Notes under the pieces: model-generated | The model's database searches: none | What the model was told of the DNA's origin: nothing | Seen by the model: only the letters and a program-made list of their open reading frames with translations | Shown: piece by piece, positions 1 to 6,804 of the stretch | Layout: every line of letters starts with the position of its first letter | How positions within the stretch are numbered: the first letter of the stretch is position 1 | DNA from: Moduliflexus sp964602655 | Lineage (GTDB): Bacteria > Moduliflexota > Moduliflexia > Moduliflexales > Moduliflexaceae | Assembly (NCBI GenBank): GCA_964602655.1 | Contig: CAZRSF010000091.1 | Location: forward strand, 1 to 21,474 | DNA: 21,474 bases | Direction of reading: 5' to 3' | Translations under genes and position numbers: made by a program

Positions 1-4
1 GGCT

Positions 5-39
5 GCGCCTTGCCAGAGTTTTCGACTCCGGCAAGGCGC
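5..39 (-). terminator. Terminator-like hairpin downstream of the nitroreductase gene
   Basis: Positions 5-19 can pair with 25-39 as a 15-bp stem with one mismatch (15 against 29) and a 5-base loop; the outer 10 bp (GCGCCTTGCC with its complement) are perfect. It lies about 30 bases past the stop codon of the nitroreductase gene, the last gene of the minus-strand run. No clear U-tract is visible before the window edge, so it may be a terminator or an intergenic palindrome. Confidence 0.5.
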
Positions 40-70
40 GTTTAGCGGGTATGGGCGCGTAGAGTCATGC

Positions 71-595
71 TCACGCTGGGAAGGACTCATAAAACACGGT
101 TTCGCCCAGGGCTTTCCGTTCTGCCGCATGTCTGTCAGGCGATTTCGGCGCTCCCGCCGCATAACCAAGCAGTAAAATACTGACAGGCTCAAGCTGTTCG
201 GGAATTTGCAACGCTTTTCTTAACGCCTGAGGATCGAAATAGGCAATCCAGAGCGTTCCCAGGCCAAGTTCCGTCGCCTGAAGCATCATGTGATCCGTCA
301 CAATGCTGGCGTCAACGTCAATCATGTCATGTTGATCATACGGACGCACCCACGCCGTGCTGCGATCTCCGCAAATAATCAATGCCATCGGCGCGTTGAA
401 AATGTTCGCCGCTGTTTTTAATTTCTCCAAGCCCTCCTTTTCGCGGACGACAAGAATGCGCTGCGGTTGTTTATTCGCGGCTGTCGGGGCGACTCTTCCG
501 GCCTCCAAAATTTGAAGCAATTTCTCGTCTTCAACGGCCTTGGCTTCGTAATTACGCACGGAATAACGCGTTTTGGCTAATGCTGAAAATGTCAT
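71..595 (-). CDS. Nitroreductase family FMN-dependent oxidoreductase
   Basis: A 174-residue protein of the nitroreductase family. It opens with the family motif of a TRYSVRNY segment (about residues 9-16) that contacts FMN phosphate, followed by LEAGRVAPTAANKQPQ (31-46), and carries the later ELGLGTLWIAYFD segment and a C-terminal LLLGYAAG strand. Members reduce nitro groups, quinones or flavins with NAD(P)H as homodimers in the cytoplasm; the substrate cannot be told from sequence. The start is supported by an AAGGAG eight bases upstream. It is the last gene of a minus-strand series with an amidohydrolase, a NifU-like protein and an Rrf2 regulator, a context that fits redox or electrophile stress, though this is inference. 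The length is at the short end of the family but both ends look complete. Confidence 0.9.
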   Translation of the reverse strand: MTFSALAKTRYSVRNYEAKAVEDEKLLQILEAGRVAPTAANKQPQRILVVREKEGLEKLKTAANIFNAPMALIICGDRSTAWVRPYDQHDMIDVDASIVTDHMMLQATELGLGTLWIAYFDPQALRKALQIPEQLEPVSILLLGYAAGAPKSPDRHAAERKALGETVFYESFPA

Positions 596-634
596 GATAT
601 TTACTCCTTGTTATCAGGTTGAAAAACGAATTGT

Positions 635-1423
635 TTATAGATTCAATAATCTGGCAGTATTCAGTCCTAACACGTTGGCGCGGATATGCGTGTCTTTGAT
701 GAGATATTCGACCTGCTGACGCGCTAAATACGGATTGCCGTAGGGCGCATCCGAACTGAATACGCACCGCTCAGGCATGGCTTCCGCGATAAACTTGATC
801 GGGAGGATCGAGAACGCGGCGGAAATATCCATGTAGATATTAGGCATGGATTTCACCCGCGCTAACGTCTCAATCCAATGGCTTCCACCGGCATGTCCGA
901 AAATCAGGTTGACGCGGGAATATTTTTCCGCAAACTCAATAAGCTGGCGAATATCGGCGATTCCTAATGGATTGAATGTATGAATCCACAATGGGAGCAT
1001 CTGCTCGCATTCTTGAAGATAGCGGAAAATGTTTTCAATGGCGGGAACATGCCCCGGTTGCAAGGTGATTTCCCCGATTCCGCGTAAATTTTGCTTGATA
1101 ATCCATTGTTCGATCCATTCTTTCGTCTCTTCTTCATTCAGTCCATACGGACACGAGCCGAATCCGATATAAAACTCTGGATTCGTCTGAATGCGTTCAA
1201 CAAGCGCCTTAATTGACTGGATACGAGCCTCGGTCGGATTCACCGTCCCCGACAAAATCTGGGAAAGTTTCTCCATCTCGCGCATAAATTCCTCGTGCGT
1301 GTTCGCTTGTTCCGGATGAACAACCGTTGGAAATAAGATGACTTTATCAAGCCCGGCTTCGTCGGCAAGCTCTTGTTGCTGACGCGGATGTTGCAGCAGA
1401 TGTTGATGACCGTCAATAATCAT
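635..1423 (-). CDS. Amidohydrolase family (PF04909-type) metal-dependent TIM-barrel hydrolase
   Basis: A 262-residue protein with the metal-binding landmarks of the amidohydrolase-2 family: HQH at residues 6-8 on the first strand, a histidine in PLWIHTF, another in NLIFGHAGGSHW and an aspartate in CVFSSDAPYGNP, the last being the usual general base position. Family members are cytoplasmic hydrolases or decarboxylases; the substrate is unknown here. No signal peptide is seen. The start codon has AAGGAG six bases upstream. It lies 26 bases after the NifU-like gene and 39 bases before the nitroreductase, so it is probably cotranscribed with both. No truncation or frameshift is visible. Confidence 0.88.
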   Translation of the reverse strand: MIIDGHQHLLQHPRQQQELADEAGLDKVILFPTVVHPEQANTHEEFMREMEKLSQILSGTVNPTEARIQSIKALVERIQTNPEFYIGFGSCPYGLNEEETKEWIEQWIIKQNLRGIGEITLQPGHVPAIENIFRYLQECEQMLPLWIHTFNPLGIADIRQLIEFAEKYSRVNLIFGHAGGSHWIETLARVKSMPNIYMDISAAFSILPIKFIAEAMPERCVFSSDAPYGNPYLARQQVEYLIKDTHIRANVLGLNTARLLNL

Positions 1424-1449
1424 AACGTTCTCCTTGATAAAGAAATTGT

Positions 1450-1674
1450 TTATACGGCGACAACGCGCGTGATTCCAGGCACTTCCTGTTTTAATCTGTT
1501 CTCAATCAGCATCTTCAAGGTCATCGTCGCGCCGGGGCAGTGGCCGCATGCGCCTTGCAGTTCGACCTGGACAATTCCCTCTTGATCGACATTGACAAAC
1601 CGGACATCTCCGCCGTCCTGTTGAAGCATCGGGCGAATTTTTTCTAACACATTCATGACGTTCTGTTCCATCAT
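1450..1674 (-). CDS. NifU-like C-terminal domain protein (Fe-S scaffold or carrier)
   Basis: A 74-residue stand-alone NifU C-terminal (Nfu) domain. It shows LEKIRPMLQQDGGDVRFVNV and the CGHC pair (Cys43 and Cys46) in GACGHCPGATMTLK, the CxxC that in Nfu dimers bridges a [4Fe-4S] cluster. Its role is probably cluster delivery to cytoplasmic apoproteins. The gene starts with two consecutive ATGs at 1674 and 1671; AGGAG lies only two bases before the first but five before the second, so the second ATG may be the true start. An AACTGTAA octamer with a TTGTCA box lies upstream, suggesting its own promoter under the same control as the Rrf2 gene 84 bases away. Confidence 0.93.
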   Translation of the reverse strand: MMEQNVMNVLEKIRPMLQQDGGDVRFVNVDQEGIVQVELQGACGHCPGATMTLKMLIENRLKQEVPGITRVVAV

Positions 1675-1692
1675 AGCTCCTTTTGATAAGTG

Positions 1693-1720
1693 TAATTAAA
1701 AAAGTTACAGTTTATGACAA
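1693..1720 (-). promoter_or_regulatory. Candidate promoter and Rrf2-type operator of the NifU-like gene
   Basis: Read on the minus strand, a TTGTCA -35-like box (1720-1715) is followed two bases on by AACTGTAA (1712-1705) and, with a 16-base spacer, by a weak TAATTA (1698-1693). The same octamer occurs over the rrf2 promoter and at the signalling cassette promoter. The -10 match is poor, so the promoter call is tentative while the octamer is exact. Confidence 0.4.
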
Positions 1721-1758
1721 TTTTACACGCTGCCTTCCATTTCGGGAGAAGTCTCAAG

Positions 1759-2205
1759 CTATAAAGATTCTTCCGATTGCAGAGGGCATTTGTCTGCAAG
1801 CGGGCGCAAGCGCTCTAAAACCGTCCACAGGGTAAATTGCCGGAGAAATTCCTGAAGATGCTGATCCGCGTCGGCAAAAATATCATGCAGCACGCCTTCC
1901 AGATTTGCCCCGATTTCGCGGCTTTTGCTGCAATTATGGCAGCGGGGCTTCAGCACATCACTGACGGTCAGGGTATAGATTTCATCCAACGTGACATCTT
2001 TGGGATTGCATTGAATGAAAAATCCGCCTTTCGCGCCTTCAATAGCGCCGATATGCCCTGATTTTTTCAGCGCCCCCAGCGTTTTTCTCACTCTGACCGG
2101 ATGAACCGACAGCCGTTCCGCAATCTGCGAACTGGTTACGAGCGATGAAGAATCATGCGCGAGCAACACCAAACAATGCACGGCAAGTGCAAAATCGCTA
2201 TTCAT
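1759..2205 (-). CDS. Rrf2 family transcriptional regulator
   Basis: A 148-residue Rrf2 protein. Residues 1-65 form the winged helix: the family start MNSDFALAVHCLVLLAH, the recognition segment ERLSVHPVRVRKTLGALKKSG and the wing EGAKGGF. Cysteines sit at 11, 66, 89, 92 and 140; C89 and C92 form a CxxC in the position where cluster-sensing relatives (IscR, NsrR) usually have three spaced cysteines, so the classical cluster motif is not present, although a thiol or metal switch is possible. Two copies of a 12-base sequence overlap its promoter, which suggests autorepression. Genes downstream encode an Fe-S carrier, a hydrolase and a nitroreductase. The ligand is unknown. Confidence 0.92.
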   Translation of the reverse strand: MNSDFALAVHCLVLLAHDSSSLVTSSQIAERLSVHPVRVRKTLGALKKSGHIGAIEGAKGGFFIQCNPKDVTLDEIYTLTVSDVLKPRCHNCSKSREIGANLEGVLHDIFADADQHLQEFLRQFTLWTVLERLRPLADKCPLQSEESL

Positions 2206-2241
2206 GTGATTCCTTTATCTCAGATCAATTGCAATAAATAT

Positions 2242-2288
2242 TATTACAGTTGATATGTAAAAAATAATATTACAGTTGAATTTGTCAA
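2242..2288 (-). promoter_or_regulatory. rrf2 promoter with duplicated candidate operator
   Basis: On the minus strand, TTGACA (2288-2283) and TATTTT (2266-2261) form a -35/-10 pair with a 16-base spacer. The 12-mer TATTACAGTTGA (plus-strand spelling) occurs exactly twice, at 2268-2279 inside the spacer and at 2242-2253 just past the -10, with a 26-base period. The downstream copy also forms a TTACA-N7-TGTAA dyad (2244-2248 with 2256-2260). This is the geometry expected of a repressor blocking its own promoter. Confidence 0.6.
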
Positions 2289-2402
2289 GAGTATTTCCAA
2301 ATTTTCTTCGAATTTCCGATAGTTTTTTGAGATAGTGTCTGGCAAACATCCTTGATATTCAGGGAACGTCAGCATATCCACGCTTGCAACAAATCCTTGT
2401 TG

Positions 2403-2948
2403 TCACGTAGATTGCGAAAATATGCGTACCTCGCTGAATAATTCGACGAGAGCCTGATGTTGATAATGCGCATTCAGGCCGCTGGGATTCGGAAGCGCCC
2501 ACAACTCCGAATCGCCGAGGCATTCAGCCTGCCGCCCGCATGTCGCATGAGCGCGGCGAAAAGCGCGGCGATACGCATCAAGCCCTAATATGGCGACGAT
2601 TTTGGGGTGATATTGCTGCGCTTTCACGAGCAAGCGCAACGCTCCCGCCTCGAATTCCTCTTTGCTGATTTCAGCAGCCTGCGCGGTAGCGCGTTCCACC
2701 AAATTTGTGATGCCGCAGCCGCAGGCGAGCAATCCGCGCTCTTCGAATGGCGACAACAGGCGCGGCGTGAAACCTGCCGCATGAATCACTTTCCAGAAAC
2801 GATTGCCAGGCCGCGCGAAATGATGACCGACCGCCGCTGAATACAAGCCCGGATTGATGCCGCAGAACACTACATTCAAATCAGAGGCCATGACATCGGC
2901 AACCGTCCGCCCTGCCGCTGCCGCCAGTTCTTCTTTCGTCAGTTTCAT
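2403..2948 (-). CDS. mug: G/U mismatch-specific uracil/thymine-DNA glycosylase (Mug/TDG family)
   Basis: A 181-residue enzyme of the Mug branch of the uracil-DNA glycosylase superfamily, which removes uracil or related lesions from mismatched duplex DNA in base-excision repair. The catalytic motif GINPG is present, with the family's Asn at residue 32, and the second motif NPSGLNAHY near the C-terminus matches the Mug signature that wedges into the helix. GNRFWKVIHAAGF is also typical. I use the ATG at 2948; an in-frame TTG at 2969 would start inside luxS. The chosen start lies 4 bases after the luxS stop, so translational coupling is likely. It is about family length and appears intact. Confidence 0.93.
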   Translation of the reverse strand: MKLTKEELAAAAGRTVADVMASDLNVVFCGINPGLYSAAVGHHFARPGNRFWKVIHAAGFTPRLLSPFEERGLLACGCGITNLVERATAQAAEISKEEFEAGALRLLVKAQQYHPKIVAILGLDAYRRAFRRAHATCGRQAECLGDSELWALPNPSGLNAHYQHQALVELFSEVRIFSQST

Positions 2949-2952
2949 TCGA

Positions 2953-3432
2953 TTACTCTGGATACACAAGGTTTTCCGGCGTCAGTCTGTTTAAGACTTC
3001 AGTCAGATATTTCCGCGCTTCATATCGCGCCATCGGCAAATCCTGGCTCAGATAGTTGCCGCATTCGACAGCGGATGCGCCAGGAATTGCGCTGTCGAAT
3101 TCGGCGATAAAATTAAATAATTCTTTCACAATATCTACTACGTTTTCTGAACGCAGATCTCCTTTGAAGATGACGTAACAGCCTGTACGGCAGCCCATCG
3201 GTCCGAAATATACCGTTTTTTCCGCCCATTCCGCATGATTTCGCAAAAATGTCGCGCCGATATGTTCAATCGTATGCAGCGCCGGCACATCAAGCACCGG
3301 CTCAGCATTCGGGGTTTTCATGCGAATATCGAATGTGGTGACATATTCGCTGCCGACAGAGTCTTTACGGGAGACATAGAGTCCTCGTTTCAATTTGGTA
3401 TGATCAACAGTAAAACTTTCGATTCGTTTCAT
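2953..3432 (-). CDS. luxS: S-ribosylhomocysteine lyase LuxS
   Basis: A 159-residue LuxS, the cytoplasmic metalloenzyme that cleaves S-ribosylhomocysteine to homocysteine and DPD, the precursor of autoinducer 2. The metal site is complete: H53 and H57 in HTIEH, and C124 in VECGNY; E56 and the catalytic cysteine C81 in GCRTG are also present. The length equals that of known LuxS proteins. AAAGGCG lies close upstream of the start. Pfs, which makes its substrate, is the gene just upstream (61-base gap containing a 34-base hairpin), and Mug follows at once. Whether AI-2 is used as a signal or is only a by-product of the activated methyl cycle cannot be told here, as no AI-2 receptor gene is in the window. 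Confidence 0.97.
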   Translation of the reverse strand: MKRIESFTVDHTKLKRGLYVSRKDSVGSEYVTTFDIRMKTPNAEPVLDVPALHTIEHIGATFLRNHAEWAEKTVYFGPMGCRTGCYVIFKGDLRSENVVDIVKELFNFIAEFDSAIPGASAVECGNYLSQDLPMARYEARKYLTEVLNRLTPENLVYPE

Positions 3433-3453
3433 AATCGCCTTTTGGTGATATAA

Positions 3454-3487
3454 AGGTGTCAGACACTTTCCAAAGTGTCTGACACCT
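3454..3487. repeat. Perfect 16-bp inverted repeat (REP-like) between pfs and luxS
   Basis: Positions 3454-3469 are exactly complementary to 3472-3487, with a 2-base centre; the arm is AGGTGTCAGACACTTT. A run of seven T follows on the plus strand, which would be an A-run before the hairpin on the transcribed minus strand, so it is not a simple terminator for pfs. The GTGTCAGACAC core resembles intergenic palindromes spread in many genomes, some mobilised by REP-associated transposases; none is seen in this window. It could attenuate or stabilise the pfs-luxS message. Confidence 0.85.
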
Positions 3488-3493
3488 ATTTTT

Positions 3494-4201
3494 TTAAGAT
3501 GACGCCAGATGAGTTAACAAATTTAACACTAACGTTACAGAATGCCGCGCCGCCGTCGGCATCGAGAGTTTATAGACCTCATGGCTTTCTTCGGCGGCAA
3601 CGAGGTCTGAAATCGAGCGAATAATCACGAACGGCGTCTCGAACAGATAGCAGGTCTGAGCAATTGCCGCGCCTTCCATTTCCACCGCCATGACCGACGG
3701 GAATTTCTCCTGAATATCAGCAATCTGGCGTTGGTGATGGATAAACGAGTCGCCGGACATGATCTGCCCCTGCAAAACCGTGACGCCGTCCGCTTCTGGC
3801 AGCGCCTCGCTCGCTAATGCCATGAGATGCGCATCAGGATAGTATGCGGCAGGCATTCGCGGAATCTGGCCGTACTCATAATCAAAAATCGTCGCGTCCG
3901 CGTCGTGGTGGCGCACTTCGGACGAGACGACAATATCGCCGATTTTCAGTTTGTCTGGCGGAAACCCTCCGGCCACGCCGGTATTGATGACGTAATCCGG
4001 GCTGAATTTATCAATCAGCAGCGTCGCGCCGACGGCAGCGTTCACCTTGCCGATGCCGCACAGCAGCAGCGCGACGTCGTGACCGCAAAGCTGCCCGGTA
4101 TAATAGCGAAACTGCCCGTAACATGTTTCTTGCGGCGCAATCAGACGTTTGCGCAATTCTTGAAGTTCCTCTTCCATCGCCGCAATAATGCCGATTTTCA
4201 T
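3494..4201 (-). CDS. mtnN: 5'-methylthioadenosine/S-adenosylhomocysteine nucleosidase
   Basis: A 235-residue Pfs/MtnN enzyme that hydrolyses methylthioadenosine and S-adenosylhomocysteine to adenine and the thioribose product, feeding LuxS downstream. The start MKIGIIAAMEEEL gives E12, the water-activating residue; VEMEGAA (173-179) supplies the ribose-binding Met-Glu pair, and SISDL contains the catalytic Asp at 199. The INTGVAGG loop is also standard. Length is that of the family. AGGAG lies six bases before the ATG. The upstream gap to the DUF218 gene holds two CGAAAT-type hairpins. A cytoplasmic homodimer is expected from the family. Confidence 0.96.
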   Translation of the reverse strand: MKIGIIAAMEEELQELRKRLIAPQETCYGQFRYYTGQLCGHDVALLLCGIGKVNAAVGATLLIDKFSPDYVINTGVAGGFPPDKLKIGDIVVSSEVRHHDADATIFDYEYGQIPRMPAAYYPDAHLMALASEALPEADGVTVLQGQIMSGDSFIHHQRQIADIQEKFPSVMAVEMEGAAIAQTCYLFETPFVIIRSISDLVAAEESHEVYKLSMPTAARHSVTLVLNLLTHLASS

Positions 4202-4223
4202 ACGATGCTCCTATGTATATGTA

Positions 4224-4244
4224 GGACGAAATTTTTTTTCGTCC
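4224..4244. repeat. CGAAA-type hairpin, copy 1
   Basis: GGACGAAA (4224-4231) pairs with TTTCGTCC (4237-4244) around an all-T loop. It is the first of a tandem pair in the gap between the DUF218 and pfs genes and shares its core with hairpins at 4273, 18684, 20814 and 20835. Confidence 0.7.
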
Positions 4245-4272
4245 ACTCGTTCGCCTGTTCATACGGCGCGTG

Positions 4273-4293
4273 TGTCGAAATGCAATTTCGACA
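4273..4293. repeat. CGAAAT-NNN-ATTTCG hairpin, copy 2
   Basis: TGTCGAAAT (4273-4281) and ATTTCGACA (4285-4293) are perfectly complementary with a GCA triloop. It lies just past the end of the DUF218 gene on the minus strand, in the leader of pfs. Confidence 0.8.
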
Positions 4294-4313
4294 TACAAGA
4301 CTCCTTGCGATCA

Positions 4314-5078
4314 TTACAAATACCCTGCCGCTTTATACATGGCAAGGCCGAAATATTCATGCAGAACCCACGTCAGGCCGCGCAAATTGCCGACATCGGG
4401 AATAAAATCGTCGAGGCTGAGGCGATTGTTGAGGTCGCTGTGAAAGTCCACGCCGTAAGGAATCGGCTCAATGCCGATTTTTCGGAAACAGCCCATCGCG
4501 CGGGGAAGATGCGAAGCATTGGTGATGAGGATGACGGAAGAAATGTCATGCTGCCGCATCAGTTTAGCGCTTTCGACGGCGTTTTCGCGGGTGTTGCGGG
4601 AAGCAGATTCCACTAAAATCCGTTCAGCGGGAACGCCGAAATCAATGGCGAATTGCCGGAGCATCCGCGCTTCGCTTTTGGTTTGATCGATCAAACTGCC
4701 GCTGCCGCCGCTGAGAATCAATGTGTCCGCCACGCCCTGCTTCACAAGCCGGATGCCTTCCAATATGCGTTCGACGCTTTCGCCGAATTCGATCTTTTCC
4801 GGCGTGGAAAGTTCTAAGACCACCATGCCGCTCAGGACGATGACCGCATCTGCATGAGGCAGCGGATCGGGCGGCATGTAACGATATTCAAGAGCGCGCG
4901 TCAACGCATTCGGCAGGAACGGCGTGCTGAAGACAAACGCGCAGAGCAGCGCGAGCAGCAGGCAGGTTTTGCTCGCGCGCGGCCTGCGATGGAACAACAG
5001 CGCCAGCAGCGTAAACAGGACGATATAGGTCAACGGTTGCAGCAACGGCGCAAGAACTTTGGAAAGAATAAAAAACAT
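4314..5078 (-). CDS. YdcF/ElyC-family (DUF218) inner-membrane protein
   Basis: A 254-residue protein with two hydrophobic N-terminal helices (about residues 10-30 and 38-55) followed by a DUF218 domain: ADAVIVLSGM, LILSGGSG, VESASRNTRENA and VILITNASHLPRAMGCFRKIGI are the recurring motifs. Relatives ElyC, SanA and YdcF sit in the inner membrane with the domain facing the periplasm and affect peptidoglycan or envelope integrity; the biochemical reaction is not firmly established. The two-helix layout is closest to ElyC. TGGAG lies five bases before the start. It is 23 bases downstream of the HicB gene and 112 bases upstream of pfs. Confidence 0.9.
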   Translation of the reverse strand: MFFILSKVLAPLLQPLTYIVLFTLLALLFHRRPRASKTCLLLALLCAFVFSTPFLPNALTRALEYRYMPPDPLPHADAVIVLSGMVVLELSTPEKIEFGESVERILEGIRLVKQGVADTLILSGGSGSLIDQTKSEARMLRQFAIDFGVPAERILVESASRNTRENAVESAKLMRQHDISSVILITNASHLPRAMGCFRKIGIEPIPYGVDFHSDLNNRLSLDDFIPDVGNLRGLTWVLHEYFGLAMYKAAGYL

Positions 5079-5101
5079 TGATGCTCCATCTTTCTGTATG
5101 G

Positions 5102-5440
5102 TTAGTGATGAACAACCTCTTTTTCAATCGCATCCTGAACGAATCGGTTGAGCGAAACACCACGTAATATTGCCTGTCGAATCGCTTTTTTGTGCAATTC
5201 TGAGGGAATACGAACATGTAAACTCCCTTTATATGGCTTGAAAGGGAGTTTACCGATATTCTCGCAAATTTCCAGATAATCTTCAACAGCCTCATGAAAA
5301 GCCGTTCGAAGTTCGGTGACGGTATTGCCTTCGAATGTTACTAAATCAGGAATTTCCTCGATTTTTCCAAAAAATACGTCATCGTCAGCATTGAAATGGA
5401 CGGATCCGATAAAATCTTTATAAATTACGAGATCATTCAT
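5102..5440 (-). CDS. HicB family antitoxin-like protein, orphan
   Basis: A 112-residue HicB-family protein. The N-terminal half (about 5-60) has the partial RNase H-like HicB fold with GSVHFNADDDVFFGKIEEIPD and the FHEAVEDYLEICENIGK helix; the C-terminal part KGSLHVRIPSELHKKAIRQA with GVSLNRFVQDAI is a ribbon-helix-helix DNA-binding module. No HicA-type toxin gene lies on either side: the gap to the upstream gene is 21 bases and the downstream gene is DUF218. It may be a solitary regulator or a remnant of a toxin-antitoxin pair. The Shine-Dalgarno sequence is weak, so translation may be coupled to the upstream gene. Confidence 0.85.
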   Translation of the reverse strand: MNDLVIYKDFIGSVHFNADDDVFFGKIEEIPDLVTFEGNTVTELRTAFHEAVEDYLEICENIGKLPFKPYKGSLHVRIPSELHKKAIRQAILRGVSLNRFVQDAIEKEVVHH

Positions 5441-5461
5441 TTATCGAATATTTCATCCTGT

Positions 5462-6571
5462 TTATTGTCTGAACGTTCTCACGGCAAGCACGAACGCGGT
5501 CTGTTCGGCGGGCTGCTGCTGAATGCCGCCGCTGTTGAAACTGACGTACCAGGCCGATTGTGAGTCGGGCGCGAGGTCGGCGCTCCAGCACCAGCGCGGC
5601 GTGTCGCCGAACAGCGGCGCAAGATACAGGCCGTATGTCGTTTTATCCGCTTCCAGCAGCGAGGCCAGTTCTTCGACCGTCGGCAGCCGCCAATCCGAAA
5701 ATCCGGCGTATTGCGCGGCATTGCGCTGGTCGATGAATCGCGCGGCATCCTGCCAGCGATACGCCTGTTCTGGCGCATTTTGCGGCCACATCAGATGCGT
5801 GGCGTAATCAATCACGACCTGAACGCCGCGCACGTCTTTCAGTGTGTAATCATGTCGAATTTCGCCGGTCAAACTCGGCGCGAGGCCGTATTTCGACCAA
5901 TCCGCCGGATGGTTGAACTGATTGGTTTTGACAAGCTCGACAACCTGTTCGGCGGAGAGGCGCATCGGCTGATTGCGCAGTTGCAGAATGCGCAGTTCAT
6001 TCGTTGCCGCCGCAGGCGTCTCATCAAGCTGCTTCAGGCGCGTCTCGACCTCGTCATCGCCGGGCGCGACATATACATAGCGTTCATAAAAGACGCGGGC
6101 TTTGTGCGCGTCCCCTCGTTGATAGGCCACATCCGCCCAACGTTTGTACGTCTTGGCGATTTGCGCGATGCGCTTGCGGGCGTGAGCATTTTCCGGTTCT
6201 TGCTCCAACGCCTGCATATAGAGATCGAACGCATTTTCGCCCGGCGGCGTGGTAAATTGCTGGCGGATAAAATAGTCATCCGCTTGCGCGAGCAGTTCCT
6301 GGATTTGACCGGATGACGCCAGGGTCACGCCATTTTCCGACACCCAGCCCGGCATGCCTTCGACATTGATTCGATACCAACCTTCCTGCTCGTCCAAAAT
6401 CTCGTAGCGTTCGTTTTTCCGCAACACATCCAGAATATCGTATGTGCGTCCCGGCCCGGATCGCAGATTCAGATTGTCGTCGGCAATCACCAGCGTTTTG
6501 GCGTCAGCCGCCGCACCAAATAGCAACAGCAATGCCAGGCAAGCTACCCAACAATCATGATAACGGTTCAT
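5462..6571 (-). CDS. Exported SH3b-helical-DUF1566 (Lcl) domain protein
   Basis: A 369-residue secreted protein. Using the ATG at 6571, it begins with a typical signal peptide (about 1-24, ending ADA) and then a bacterial SH3 domain (about 26-82, with NLRSGPG). A helical TPR-like stretch follows (about 90-185, AYQRGDAHKARVFYERYV), then a C-terminal DUF1566/Lcl domain (about 255-368) with THLMWPQN, AGFSDWRLPTVEEL, WCWSADL and AWYVSFNSGG. SH3b domains commonly bind peptidoglycan; DUF1566 is a C-type-lectin-like fold of unclear binding. An upstream in-frame start at 6643 would add 24 residues and spoil the signal peptide. It is divergent from the TPR-CHAT gene, so all three exported proteins around 5.5-11 kb may act in the same compartment. 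Confidence 0.85.
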   Translation of the reverse strand: MNRYHDCWVACLALLLLFGAAADAKTLVIADDNLNLRSGPGRTYDILDVLRKNERYEILDEQEGWYRINVEGMPGWVSENGVTLASSGQIQELLAQADDYFIRQQFTTPPGENAFDLYMQALEQEPENAHARKRIAQIAKTYKRWADVAYQRGDAHKARVFYERYVYVAPGDDEVETRLKQLDETPAAATNELRILQLRNQPMRLSAEQVVELVKTNQFNHPADWSKYGLAPSLTGEIRHDYTLKDVRGVQVVIDYATHLMWPQNAPEQAYRWQDAARFIDQRNAAQYAGFSDWRLPTVEELASLLEADKTTYGLYLAPLFGDTPRWCWSADLAPDSQSAWYVSFNSGGIQQQPAEQTAFVLAVRTFRQ

Positions 6572-6713
6572 TTTTCTATTCAGGCTGCAAGGAGTCATTG
6601 ATAATAACGCAACGCGTATGGTAAAAACGATTCTATTTTGCAACGCGCATCTCTCCTGTCAAGTCAAAAACTCCTGATGTTTTCTGGTTTCGCAAACTAA
6701 TCGCGAAAAAGTA

Positions 6714-6742
6714 TTGACAACGCTTGCGAGAACAGACACGAT
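6714..6742 (+). promoter_or_regulatory. Possible promoter of the TPR-CHAT/M48 operon
   Basis: An exact TTGACA (6714-6719) lies in the 233-base divergent intergenic region; at 17 bases a weak CACGAT (6737-6742) follows. A TTTCGC/GCGAAA dyad lies just before it. A second TTGACG occurs at 6762. The -10 is poor, so only the -35 is persuasive. Confidence 0.3.
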
Positions 6743-6804
6743 GTAACGGAAATCATTGGTGTTGACGGGAAAGAAAATATGACAGGCATTAGAGACGGAA
6801 ACAG

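Noticed and set aside
3827..4405. A 192-codon plus-strand open frame opposite pfs
   Set aside because: It overlaps the intact MtnN gene and its intergenic hairpins; the protein has no recognisable motif and a composition typical of an antisense shadow.
5102..5440. A complete HicAB toxin-antitoxin module
   Set aside because: Only HicB is present; the flanking gaps are 21 and 23 bases and the neighbours are not HicA-like.
5711..6316. A 201-codon plus-strand open frame opposite the SH3b-DUF1566 gene
   Set aside because: Antisense to an identified multi-domain protein; Arg/Leu/Ile-rich with no motif and no ribosome-binding site noticed.
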